Below, piece by piece: positions 47,246-57,332 of a stretch of DNA of 64,000 nt. Made by a program: the position numbers and the translations under genes. The stretch lies in assembly GCA_032629725.1 (NCBI GenBank), contig JAFEVB010000015.1, positions 1,488,001-1,552,000 of the forward strand, given 5' to 3'. The DNA comes from Gremmenia infestans (taxonomy: Eukaryota; Ascomycota; Leotiomycetes; Helotiales; Hamatocanthoscyphaceae). The notes beneath the pieces were generated by a model. That model was not told the DNA's origin. It made no database searches and saw only the letters and a list, made by a program, of their open reading frames with translations. The number at the start of each line of letters is the position of its first letter. Within the stretch, counting starts at the first letter, position 1.

Positions 47246-47939
47246 TTCAGGAAGGAGCGAGTGAATGAATGTGATTATTAGGGTGGTACAGCGATTCGGC
47301 CTTTGACTACTCCAGCCCTGATGAAGCTGTAAGTAAGACACTGCCTGCTGAAGAAGGCGAAGAAAGCTAAGAAAGCTTTGGTGACTACCGCTGCATTACT
47401 TTAGAAGGTGGTCCAGAGCAGGAAACTGCGACTCTTATAAACGCAGACGGCGACTTGACCGAATCCATGCCTGATAGAAACGAGATGAGGACACCCATCT
47501 GGCTGCATAAGTAAAATTGCTTCCCCTGGCGCACAGATATTGTTATTGAGATCCCATGATGTTATTGCGGTCATAGACCCTCGTTTTACGTCGATCATCG
47601 CCAGATGACTGGATGCCGCGGAGAGACTTTCTGTTTTCAGACGTTGGGTTGCAACCGAGATCTCGGAGCATGGTATTCCTCCAGCTTGAGATCCCGATGG
47701 CCATGCACACAGCCTTGCAGGGAGTGCCGAGGTGCAAAACGTGATAGAATGATACTTGTGATCGATGCAGATATACGAAGTAAGACAGGCACCCGCAGAA
47801 GAGTCTTGAAGATACCGGGTCTGACAAGAATCCAACCCCTGGAGCTACAGTAAGTACAGTAGCGAACAAATCGGGAGGAATTGGCCCCTTTTGGCCTGGC
47901 CTGTGCATTCACGTACTGTAAGGAGAGGACGAGCTATAC
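47246..47939. other. Upstream region of the beta-glucosidase gene
   Basis: Three overlapping minus-strand frames are open here (up to 144 codons), but none has protein-like features and the third-base pattern is not coding. It should hold the GH3 promoter. Confidence 0.45.
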
Positions 47940-48194
47940 TACTCGCCTTTTTTTTACTGTAAGTCTGACAGCCCCACCTGAATTGTACCCATAAATGTAT
48001 ACTCCGCGCCACTTAGAGAGCTTACCAAGTAATGTAGATCTAATAATTACGGGCTCACTTTAAGATTGGTTTATTCGGTGGTGTTAAGGATCTATGCTAG
48101 GCTAAAAGAGCCAGTCAGATGTATAGGATTCTAGCAATCTACGCTCAGTAGTGGATTTATACAGGGGCTGTCAGACTTAAAAAAAAGGCGAGTA
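47940..48194. mobile_element. MITE-like element with terminal inverted repeats and TA flanks
   Basis: The left end (47942-47975) and right end (48164-48192) are inverted copies: CTCGCC, then eight T, then AAGTCTGACAGCCCC. The left copy has a 5-nt insertion (actgt) after the T run. The ends are flanked by TA on both sides (47940-47941 and 48193-48194), as expected of Tc1/mariner-type insertions. The ~190 bp interior is A/T-rich and non-coding. The whole is 251 bp plus the TA duplication. It is probably a non-autonomous element; I cannot name the parent family. Confidence 0.75.
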
Positions 48195-48582
48195 TTATTC
48201 CGCCAGTGTTTTCATCCACGGAGAGACGAAACTCCGTGTCAATGAGTATTAAATTTCCTAATCCTCAAGCAGTCGGAAGTCCGTAATAATACCAAATGTA
48301 GCTCTTTCAGATGCAACCGAGATGGTGCATCATTCCGCAAAGGTCATATTCTCCGACGCGAGAAACCTAAGAGCTTTCCTAGTAGTTACCAAGACGGCAA
48401 CTTGTGCTCTGTAGGGCAAACCACAGGTATAGAATTCTACAAAACCCATTCAATTGGTCAGTATACCGTCCCATTTCAATCAAGTCATATAATGTATACA
48501 GCAAATTTCCCATCTCAAGTCCTATGTATAATCCTTATCCCCACATCATCCCTCCGTTCCCATACTTTATACATCCAGTCTC
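48195..48582. other. Intergenic region between MITE and repeat precursor
   Basis: This is the 3' side of the repeat-precursor gene; no feature recognised. Confidence 0.45.
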
Positions 48583-48990
48583 TTATTCCGCATCGTCAAT
48601 TTCATTTCCCTCGGCATCGTACTCAAAAGCATCATCATAGCTTCTCTTCTCGATCTCGTCTCCTTCAGCATCATATTCGAAAGCCGAATCGTAGTCCCTC
48701 TTCTCGACCTCATTCCCATCTGCATCATACTCAAACGCCGAATCGTAGTCCCTCTTCTCAACCTCGTTGCCGGCCGCATCATACTCGAACGAGGTGTCAT
48801 AATCTCTCTTCTCAATCTCATTCCCCTCTGCATCGTACTCAAAAGCAGTATCATAATCCCTCTTGTCGACCTCATTTCCGTCCGCATCGTACTGGAACGC
48901 CGTGTCGTAGTTGCGGGTAGTAAGAGGAGCAGCCTGGACTGCAAGCGCAGCGCAGAAAGCAAGAATGAGGGAGACAGTTGAAGAACGCAT
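48583..48990 (-). CDS. Secreted Kex2-processed repeat peptide precursor, RiPP candidate
   Basis: Intronless, 135 residues. A signal peptide (MRSSTVSLILAFCAALAVQA, then APLTTR) is followed by six tandem 18-residue units at residues 27-44, 45-62, 63-80, 81-98, 99-116 and 117-135. The second unit reads DYDTAFEYDAEGNEIEKR; the consensus is [N/D/S]YD[T/S/D][A/S]F[E/Q]YDA.G[N/D]E[V/I][E/D]KR. The first five units end in Lys-Arg, the Kex2/KexB site; the last ends in DDAE. Cleavage and trimming would release near-identical acidic peptides of about 16 residues with a Tyr..Phe..Tyr core. This is the architecture of fungal Kex2-processed repeat proteins, which include mating pheromones, ustiloxin/asperipin-type dikaritins and epichloecyclin precursors. 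It does not look like the Trp/Cys alpha-pheromone. No UstY-type oxidase, tyrosinase or peptidase gene is visible in the window, so cyclisation is speculative and a linear secreted peptide or a surface protein is equally possible. Confidence 0.88.
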   Translation of the reverse strand: MRSSTVSLILAFCAALAVQAAPLTTRNYDTAFQYDADGNEVDKRDYDTAFEYDAEGNEIEKRDYDTSFEYDAAGNEVEKRDYDSAFEYDADGNEVEKRDYDSAFEYDAEGDEIEKRSYDDAFEYDAEGNEIDDAE

Positions 48991-49760
48991 TGTTGATTAT
49001 AGTATAACGAACATGTATTTGTTTGAAGTGAAGAAAACAGACCAGCTGAGTGTTTATGGAAAGTTATAATTTGAAGTGAATGAAGGTAGCATTTCCCGCC
49101 GTGAAGCTAATATATAGCAGACGTTCAAAAGCAAGCTCGCAAGACTAGCTAGCTTCGCTCGCGAACCAGCAAGTTCTCTATAGAACAGCAACCCCGGAAA
49201 GTTCGATTACCGAGGAACTCGAAACGGGCTGGAAAGCTCCTTTGGAACATGTTTTGTGGGAGGACGGATAGGCACTCGGCGGTAGATTGGCAGATTTTCG
49301 CAGGGCATGAAAGGCTTAATCCATTTCTTTGACACTGCCTGCTGTCAGTGCTTGGACTTCTGGAACGGGCTGAAAGGGGTCTGGTATGAATATGTAGAAA
49401 GAGATGCCGAAACAATAGGAGGACTTTTGGTGAGCCTCATGAAACACCTTCGTTGCGAGGTCGAAGCGCTGAGCTACGATAGTCTCAAAATCTAAAACAG
49501 CCTATTTCCTGTGCTGACCTTATGAGAGCACCTTGAAGTTGGAACAATGTTTTGAACTGACTTGTCACAAATAAATCTAGACATTACTGAATTTAATGAT
49601 CGGGAATGGCATCTCTCAAAACGCAATGCTAATGTATCGTATCAACATAAGACCCCCGCAGAGACTATGTTCGTGTCCCAAACGTACATCCGGCTGCATA
49701 CCTCCAGGTCCATGAAAACAAAAAGGGAAAGCTGACTCCATGAACACAACACACCAATAA
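48991..49760. other. Intergenic region between repeat precursor and Rab5 genes
   Basis: Both genes are on the minus strand. Apart from the TATA-like site at 49109-49118 I see no feature; small frames are without content. Confidence 0.45.
49109..49118 (-). promoter_or_regulatory. Possible TATA box of the repeat-precursor gene
   Basis: The minus strand reads ctatatatta about 120 bp before the ATG at 48990, a plausible core promoter position. Confidence 0.35.
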
Positions 49761-50591
49761 TTAACAAGCACAACCCTCCTTCGAGGCGCTGTCTCTTGTT
49801 CCCGTCAAGTTCACTCTCGACTGATCTTCCGTCCTGTTTGCACTTGACTGTGTAGCTCCCGGTCCTCTAGCACCCTTCAATGAAGTCTCGGGAATCGCAT
49901 TTGCAATCGCAGTGAACACCTCCGTAACATTCGTTCCATTCTTGGCACTCGTCTCGAAGAACAGCAGTCCCTCTTCCTCCGCATACGTCTTCGCCTCAGC
50001 AGTCGACACCTTCCTTGCATCCCCATCATCGTTCTCTCCCTCAGCAGCATCTGTCTCTGAATCCTCGCCTAAAGCATTGCCAGACCCGGAGCTCTCATTC
50101 GTCAAATCAAGCTTGTTGCCTACCAGGGCGATGACAATTCCTGGCGAGGCCTGCCTTTGCAGTTCCGCTACCCAGTGCTTCGCTTTGATGAGAGATGTAG
50201 GCTTTGTGAGATCGTAGACGACGAGCGCGGACTGTGCATTTCGGTAGTACATAGGTGCGAGTGATGCGAAACGTTCTTGTCCTGCGGTATCCCATATCTC
50301 GAATTTGATTGTCCGGGTAGGTAGATTACATTTTTGTGTGAGGAATGCGGCTATAGATGGATATTAGCCGTACATAAGACGAAGTGGTATCATCAAGACA
50401 TACCTCCGATAGTTGGTTCTTTGTTTTCTTGAAAGTCGTTGTTGACGAACCGCAATACTAGAGATGACTATCTATCGTCAGGCCATCGTTCTGCATGTAG
50501 AAACAGATGTGTATACCTTTCCAACAGCTGCTTCACCCAACAAAACCAGCTTCACACTGCTACTTGGCTTAGGTGCTGTTGCCTCAGCCAT
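49761..50591 (-). CDS. vps21: Rab5-family GTPase (Ypt5/Vps21)
   Basis: Three exons: 50591-50517, 50467-50404 and 50350-49761, 242 residues. G-motifs in order: P-loop GEAAVGKSS (interrupted by intron 1 after GK), effector loop EPTIGAAFLTQ (the Ala-Ala-Phe form is diagnostic of Rab5), WDTAGQERFASLAPMYYRNAQ (switch II), GNKLDL and ETSAKNG. The C-terminus CAC is a double-geranylgeranylation site. An acidic insertion of about 30 residues (SSGSGNALGEDSETD...) follows GNKLDLTN, making it longer than yeast Vps21 and mammalian Rab5; such inserts occur in other filamentous-fungal Rab5 proteins. Rab5 controls early endosome fusion and endosome motility in hyphae. Introns are 49 and 53 nt. Confidence 0.95.
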
Positions 50592-50946
50592 CGTATGGTC
50601 GTTCTGGAGGTCGGATTTCAAATTAAAAGAGTTGATAGAAATGATTTCTGAAAAGGTGTAGGTGAGAGATTTCAAAAGTATCTAGGATAAGTTCGAGTTG
50701 GTCGCTTACGTTTGCGACGAGATTGTAGTGAGCTGGATGGCAGCTGCTCGTTTTATTCTTGAGGCTTTTGATGGTAGATGGACGGTGGTTGGAGCGTCAT
50801 CCTGCTTCCGGCTCACGATTATGTAAGTAAGCATATTCGGAAAAGCATATTTCCTAGCGCCGGAACATTTTTACTTCCAACGCCGATATTTTCAAAAATA
50901 TTTCTTGTCAATTGCAGCAAATTTCAAACAAGAAATCCCAACTACA
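50592..50946. promoter_or_regulatory. Divergent promoter between Rab5 and Kri1 genes
   Basis: 355 bp between start codons on opposite strands; no other feature. Confidence 0.55.
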
Positions 50947-52937
50947 ATGGCGAAAAGAAAGGCAGAATCCCTTACGCAAGGGCGATCCGAGAATAGTGTC
51001 AAAAAATTCAAGCAAGAAGAAGGCCCCAAAAAAGCAAACTTACTGGACGACAGTGATTCTGCTAGCAGCGATGAATCTATGGGAGGGGTTAAATTGGAAG
51101 AACCAGGATTCAAGATCAACAAAGAGTATGCGAAGCGATTTGAGCACAACTCCAAGCGGGAGGAATTACAAAGACGTCAGTTAGATACTCAATCATTGTT
51201 GTCACCTATTGACATTGTCTAGTGGAGGAGAAATACAACAAACCTGTGAAACCCATCAAAGGCCAGTATGGAGACAAGTACGATGAAGATTCCGAATCTT
51301 CCGACGACGAGGACGAAGATGACGAGGGCTTTCTGGCCACAGAGGAGCTGGATGCAGAAATCTCAGCAACCCTTGAAGCTCTGAAATCAAAAGATCCCCG
51401 AGTATACGATGAGAAGGTTACTTTTTACAAGCCGATTGAGGAGGGCACAGAAGAAGGTGTTACACCAGCGAAGAAAGAAAAGCCCATGTACCTAAGCGAT
51501 TACCACAGAGAGAAGCTACTGAAGGGGGACATCGGTGCTGAGGACGAATATGAAGAGGCCCCGCGGACATTTGTACAAGAGCAAGAGGATCTCAAGCGAA
51601 AGGTTGTCAAAGAGATGCATGCCGCAGCAGAGGATGATCCCGATTCTGGCGATGACGAAGATGGAGGATTTCTCATTCCAATGTCGAAACCTCAACCAAC
51701 GACCCAAGGAGTGCATCCCTCAAGAGCTGCTAAAGTTAAGGTTAATTTGGATGTCGAAAGCGCCGATAAGGACCCTGAGACTTTCCTTTCCAACTTCATG
51801 GCAGCACGAGCCTGGGTACCTGGCGAAAGCTCACGACATCTACCATTCGAATCGGACGACGAGGAGGAAGATGAGCGGGCAGAAAAGTTTGAGAATGCTT
51901 ACAACCTCCGGTTCGAGGATCCGAAAGGCAGCAATGAGATGCTGAAATCATATGCCAGAGATATCATCCAAGCAAAGTCGGTCCGGCGAGAGGAGCCAAA
52001 TAGCAGGAAGAAGCAGCGAGACACCCTGAGGGAGAAACGTGAGGCCGAAAAAGCGGAGCGAGATCAGGATAGGACTCGACTGAGGCAATTGAAGATCGGA
52101 GAGATGGAAGAGAAGCTCCAGAAGATTAAAAAGGCAGCCGGTATCAAGAGCAAGACTCTCAAGGACGAAGAATGGACCAAGTTCTTGGATGAGAACTGGG
52201 ATGATGATTCGTGGGAAGCGGAGATGAACAAGCGATTTGGAGAGGACTATTACGCTGAAGCTGAGGCAGGGTCAGAAGACGATAGCGAGGCCGAAAGCAA
52301 AAAGAAGAAGAACCCTGAGAAGCCAAAGTGGGATGACGATATCGATATCAAGGATCTCATTCCCGACTTTGTGGACGATGACGGTAAAGAGAAGCCCGCA
52401 TTTACTCTCTCCGAGTCGGAGGATCAAGAGGAAGAAGACGAAGATAGCGAAACACCCAGGAATGGCAAAACTAGCAAGGACCGGATGCAAGAGAAGCAGG
52501 CCAAGAAGAAGGCAGCTCGTCTGGAACGCAAGAGAATCGAAGAGATTGTTGATGGCCATCTAGACATTGACCTCCCTCTCAAGTCTAAGGGGCCCACTGC
52601 TTTCCGGTACCGCGAAACATCACCCATCTCCTTTGGCCTAACCGCACGAGACATCCTCATGGCGCCCGATTCACAACTCAACTCATTCGCTGGCTTGAAG
52701 AAAATGGCTGCATTCCGAGACCCTGAGAAGAAGAGGAAAGACAAGAAGAATCTAGGCAAGAAAGCTAGACTTCGGCAATGGAGAAAGGAGACATTTGGCA
52801 ACGAGGATGGGCCGGAGGTTGTTATTGGTGCTAATGCTGGAGAAAGTTCTTTGGCCGCCGAGGATATGAAAATTATCGAGGGCAAGAAAAAGAAGAAGAG
52901 GTCGCGCAAGACCAAGGGACCTAAGGTTGATGCTTAG
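50947..52937 (+). CDS. kri1: Ribosome biogenesis protein Kri1
   Basis: Two exons, 50947-51175 and 51223-52937, 647 residues; the 47-nt intron has donor gtcagt and acceptor gtctag. The start MAKRKAESL is the first ATG in frame. The protein alternates acidic runs (SSDDEDEDDEGF, DDPDSGDDEDGGF, SEDQEEEDEDSE) and long basic helices (RKKQRDTLREKREAEKAER). The Kri1 core reads DLDLPLKSKGPTAFRYRE-like (here DIDLPLKSKGPTAFRYRE), followed by the conserved C-terminal SFGLTARDILMAPDSQLNSF and GKKARLRQWRKETFG. The Lys/Arg tail is a nucleolar localisation signal type. In yeast, Kri1 binds Krr1 and is required for 40S subunit assembly in the nucleolus. Confidence 0.95.
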
Positions 52938-53107
52938 TCTTGGCGTGGAGCTGTCAAGTAGTTTTCGAATGCTAATGTCTGAAAATATACCCATACTTTC
53001 ATCTGCAAATACTTGAGTCTTCCACATTATGCACGATGTGTCAGTGGCTAATGGGAGCTTTGATAAATGTTTCTGCCAAGTGGCTTTCTTTCTCCCAGGG
53101 TTAATGT

Positions 53108-54148
53108 TTATTCCTCATCCGGCACATGCCATTGGTCACCCACCCTAAATCCTTGGGGGAACGGGTCAGTTGGATCGAGTACAACTTGTTTGAAGCTAGT
53201 AATCCACGCACTCCCCTTAATAGTTGGAAGAACCGCATCGTATCCCCTGATCTTACATGTACCTCGAATATGGGCAAAGAACTCTGTACCTGTGATGCTT
53301 TCATGGCGCAGAATCTCATTCTCCTTCAAAAGACCCTTCGCATGCAGGACTGCTAATCGAGCACTTGTTCCTGTCCCACACGGACTGCGGTCCAGTCGGC
53401 CTGGAGAGATAACCACTGTATTCACCGCTGTCTTACCGTCCTGCCAGTCCTCCAAAGGAGCCGTGAACACAACAGAGCTAACTCCTCTGAGCTCCGGATT
53501 CTCTGGATGGACCGGGTTAATCCGAGCTTGTACAGCTAGTTTGATCCTCTCTCCCACTTCAACCAGCTTCGCCCCATTCCTACTCTCGATTTTCAGACCA
53601 ACTGCTGAAACATCAATCAGAGCAAACCACATTGCTCCCCACGCAACATCCACCAGTACTTTTCCCAAACCCGGCACATCAACCTCCAGATCCAAGGCAA
53701 ATACAAAAGACGGCACATTATCCAAAGAAACACTCTTACACTTCCCAGCCTCGCACTCAGCAGTAACCCTCACCAACCCCGCCGCCGTATCCAGCGCGAT
53801 CTTCGACACTGGCTCCACCATGGGCACCATACCCGTTTCCAGCAGCACCGTAGTCGTACAAATTGTATTTGACCCAGACATCGGCGCCCACTCATCACTT
53901 TCCATAATCAGGAATCCGACATCTGCTCGAGGATCACATGCTGGCAGGATAAGATTTGTGTTCATGGATGAACGACCTCGAGGCTCGTTCATGAGGAGCT
54001 GGCGAAGACCGTCTTTTTCTTTCCAGAAATGCATCATTTTATCATACATTGTTTTCCCTGGGACGTCGAGGACGCCGCCGGTGATTACATCGCCGACTTC
54101 GCCGGCCGCATGGGCTCCTACTATTGTGATGGTACGGTAGAAGTGCAT
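53108..54148 (-). CDS. Proline racemase superfamily enzyme (possible trans-3-hydroxyproline dehydratase)
   Basis: Single exon, 346 residues, normal for the family, starting MHFYRTITIVGAHAAGEVGD. Landmarks: a first-half DEWAPMSGSNTICTTTVLL block and a second-half GRLDRSPCGTGTSARLAVL block. In proline racemase and 4-hydroxyproline epimerase both blocks carry a catalytic Cys. Here the first is Ser (MSGSN instead of MCGHN) and the second Cys is kept. Loss of one of the two cysteines is known in family members that dehydrate trans-3-hydroxy-L-proline to pyrroline-2-carboxylate, although human L3HYPDH has lost the other one. So the exact reaction cannot be read off. It converges with Kri1 and lies 3.2 kb from an OCD/mu-crystallin gene, whose family includes pyrroline-2-carboxylate reductases. 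Confidence 0.88.
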   Translation of the reverse strand: MHFYRTITIVGAHAAGEVGDVITGGVLDVPGKTMYDKMMHFWKEKDGLRQLLMNEPRGRSSMNTNLILPACDPRADVGFLIMESDEWAPMSGSNTICTTTVLLETGMVPMVEPVSKIALDTAAGLVRVTAECEAGKCKSVSLDNVPSFVFALDLEVDVPGLGKVLVDVAWGAMWFALIDVSAVGLKIESRNGAKLVEVGERIKLAVQARINPVHPENPELRGVSSVVFTAPLEDWQDGKTAVNTVVISPGRLDRSPCGTGTSARLAVLHAKGLLKENEILRHESITGTEFFAHIRGTCKIRGYDAVLPTIKGSAWITSFKQVVLDPTDPFPQGFRVGDQWHVPDEE

Positions 54149-55640
54149 GGTAGGATATATTGTGCAAGAGGATGAGAGTTTGGTAGGCTAAAGTGTGAAA
54201 GAGTGAGTTGATGAGCGAGTAACTTAACTTAGAAACCCGTGACTTTTCGAGAATGGGGCGTCTTTATATATGTAGGTAAGTTCAATTGGCTAATAATAAG
54301 CAATGAGAGTCGTACTGCAGCCACAATGATCACCAGGTACTGGTTGGTAAAAGCCGCTAATATATCGAAAGTGGGAGGCGCCCTTCCGGAGACGACTTTT
54401 TCGCAAACAGAATTTCCAGTAAAAGAGAATAGGTTTTCTTTGGTATTTTTTTCTTCTTACATTCGCGAAGAGTATTCAAGATCAAGGATAGCCAAGTGCG
54501 ATGACACTGTTCGAGTATCTCTCCTCGGCCTAAATGAAGATCGGCTACTTCAATCGAGTAAATCTCTATGTCCAGCGTCTCCATTTCGTCTTCTGTTGAA
54601 TATTAACACCTCACTTGGAATAGAAAGTGAACCATCTCATATGAAATTCTATGCGGTATTATTTATTTCGCGGAGGCCCTTCAATTGCTACTCCGTATCG
54701 TTATAACGACTCCCGCCAAATGACTATTGTCCCATTTTCAGGGCAGTGCGTTTATCTTGGCATGTCTACGCTGTGTTTGGGAGTATTTTGTATGGATGGA
54801 GAGGCATGGTGGTCATGGGCGAAAATGTTCTCTGTCTACGCATAAGTTGAAGTTGAACCGACGAGCTTCGGGATTAAGCTAGTCGCAGTCCAACGTTTCG
54901 CGGAATATGATTATAGATAATACGATGAATGATGGAGCTGAGAATTCGGGAGGCTTAAGAATCTCGTTGGTGAAAGCCTCTACACCACACAGCACCCTTC
55001 ATCAGAACGCACTTCATCGGAAAATTCATCAGGAAAGCTTACTATATGTTTTTTGTATATAAGAATTAGCACTTTACTGACTAATGGTCTATTCGAAATG
55101 GCATTAGATGCAGCATAGTCAGACCTGATTTTAGAACATAAGGAGATCTCAATGTCTATACGAATAAAGGTTTTCTTTTCTAGGACCAATAAGCGAGCCC
55201 CTGAACGACAGAGGCGGGTAGCTTTGGTTTAATGAACATCTTTATTTATTTGTCGACGCTAAACTTTGTTCCCAAATCCTATAATATGTTATTCTTTTGA
55301 AGTCTAGTCATTGATCTAATTGTGTTTTGAAAAAGCTTGCTCCACATGCTGGTTGGGGGGGGGGTGTTTTAATTGCCAGCCCACGCCGGGCTGGCACATA
55401 CTTTCCAAGAGATCCACCGCAATGGGACCGGCGCAAGTGACCGCTACCTAATACCAGATTCTGCCATGACTAGGGGTAATCAGAAGCAGAAGCTCTGCTG
55501 CTCGCTTCATGTCGCAGTTTTTCACGACAAACCCTCTTGCAAAACTTCAATTTCCCGGATGTTTGAGTGCTCTCGACTAATGCGGCACACATTTTGATGA
55601 ATTAGCTACTCTCTGAGCGTTTAATAGCAGCACTGTCAGT
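54149..55640. other. Intergenic region upstream of the proline-racemase-like gene
   Basis: No supported gene. It contains a run of about ten G near 55355-55364 and next to it a perfect 9-bp inverted repeat with a 5-nt loop (TGCCAGCCC 55374-55382 / GGGCTGGCA 55388-55396). Confidence 0.45.
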
Positions 55641-56499
55641 ATGCCAAAGCACGGTCGTTCCTCTCCGGTTGCGGATCCTCCTGTCCCTCTGATCTACCCG
55701 AACAAGAGGGTTCGCATCAATAGCACCGCTCCTACAGCTCCTACTGCGTCTACTATTTCGCAAGATGCCCATGCCCATGAAGTGGTAAACAGGCAGTGGT
55801 TAATCAAGCAGTGTATCTCGAAGGCCACCAGTGTACGAAGTAAGAAAATGATTGCCTCTTGCGAAGAGTAATATGGACGGGAGGTGTGGGCCAGTGTTGC
55901 TACGACTCTGCTTACCACAAAGACCCAGCTAGTAATGTGCGATTCCATTCTTGCGGAGCACGAAGACAGCCATCCATTCAAGCAGCAGTTAAGGGAGGAA
56001 GAGGATGCCAAAGTGCGTTGTGCTGAAGAAGTGTTCAAGCTTTTCCCCGATCAGCCCAAGGAGCAGATAATGGCCATCGTCAACAACGAATTCATTGCCG
56101 AAGACCTCACAAACTTGAGGGCAGGATCCAGGCATGTAGAGTTCTTGAACAGTCTAACCAAAAGCTAAATCTTCCCCAAGCAACAGTAGACCTTTAACCC
56201 GGCATCCCAAGGTGTCTTGTACAGTATGTTCGGCGACAACACCCCAGCAATGGTCCAAATGCTTCCTCATCTATGTCGGCATCGTCAGCGCCATGTTCAG
56301 CCAACAGCATCCTACAATCGCGGCTGCCATGTTGTCATTCCATAACCACATCCTCAAACTCTTAGCCATAAACGATTGGTCTACAGTCATGTTTTTCGCT
56401 ATTTACTTCCACAGGAAGCAAATCGAAGCAGAAAATTTCTTCGACTTCGAAGGTTGGAAGATCTCTTTGGGAGAGCTGGCAACATTTTGCCTGAGCTAG
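55641..56499 (+). pseudogene. Decayed gene or retroelement relic with an in-frame stop
   Basis: Two open stretches in the same frame, 55641-55871 (begins MPKHGRSSPVADPP) and 55872-56168, are separated only by one TAA at 55869-55871. The second reads in a protein-like way (EDAKVRCAEEVFKLFPDQPK, EQIMAIVNNEFIAEDLTNLR). A third open stretch, 56212-56499 in a different frame, also looks protein-like and helical (CFLIYVGIVSAMFSQQHP, HILKLLAINDWSTVMFFAIY) and vaguely recalls gag-type proteins of fungal retroelements. The stop and frame change suggest a broken gene. I cannot name the family. An alternative is a live gene with introns I failed to find. Confidence 0.45.
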
Positions 56500-56527
56500 G
56501 AGAGTGTTTCTGGGAGTTTCAAGAACT

Positions 56528-56830
56528 ACGAATCAAAAATTTGCTGTATAGATTTGGGTCTACTGTGCCAGGGAGCGGACGGTGGGATGCACACTTGCAC
56601 GATTCTTCGAAACGAGAAGAAAAAACACGAAGAGAACGCCTCGATGAACAAGAGAGTATATCTGAGTGTTTCAAGGGCACGAATCAGATTTTTGCGGTAT
56701 AGATTTGGATCTTACTGTGTCATAGATCGGCCGGGGGGAGGTTGGGGCGTGGAATGTTCACTTGCACGATTGACGATTGTTCTCTCGTCGAAGAGAGAAA
56801 CCGAAAAGAACACTTCAAAGAACAATACAA
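56528..56830. repeat. Imperfect ~150-bp tandem duplication
   Basis: Both copies begin acgaatca (56528 and 56679), then share tagatttgg, actgtg, ggatg/gaatg followed by cacttgcacgatt, and then an A-rich run with gaagag and aaagaacac-like words. Many substitutions and small gaps separate the copies, so the duplication is old. It directly follows the decayed gene. Confidence 0.6.
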
Positions 56831-57332
56831 AAATAGTTAATTACATCAAATCAAATCCCTAGGTGCACATATAGATCTTCCAAGTTTTCAATAAAACACT
56901 GCCAAAGCAGATCCATGTCGATACAGTATCTATTCAAGTTTAGATTGCTCAAAAGGGACAGAACGAGGTTGCTCACTCGAGCAAGTACATTTTAACCATC
57001 GCCCGTGATGTATCATCTCTTTGATACTGCACTTTTACTATTATGCTCTATACGTTTTCGTGTGAGGTTTGGTTTCCATCCCGAGAACCGGAACGGCAGA
57101 GCGGGGCATTGGACCCCGCAGATTCCACCCCACGCCTACGCAACACGACGGCGCGCAGAAGTTTTGATATCAAAAGAATCATGTGAGTTTAACAATTAGC
57201 GAAATCAACAGATTCATATACTAACTGGACTAGCCATAGCCAACACTGGGTAACGGAGGAAAAGTACTTTATCTCAACCTTCGAGGGCGACTTTCTCTTA
57301 TCCCCCCCGCAAAGGGCTGGCTGCCTATCGTC
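56831..57332. other. Upstream region of the OCD-like gene
   Basis: No gene visible; it presumably carries the promoter of the gene starting at 57333. Confidence 0.45.

Noticed and set aside
47401..47912. Three overlapping minus-strand frames upstream of the GH3 gene
   Set aside because: All three frames open at once is a low-stop composition effect; none has protein-like content.
48402..48920. 172-codon plus-strand frame antisense to the repeat precursor
   Set aside because: Opened by the 54-bp periodicity of the real gene on the other strand; Ser/His/Arg-rich with no signal or domain.
48583..48990. CRISPR-like array
   Set aside because: The regular 54-bp units are coding repeats with no separate unique spacers, in a eukaryotic genome.
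54239..54706. 155-codon plus-strand frame
   Set aside because: Begins with GTG, has no recognisable domain, and sits in the upstream region of the proline-racemase-like gene.
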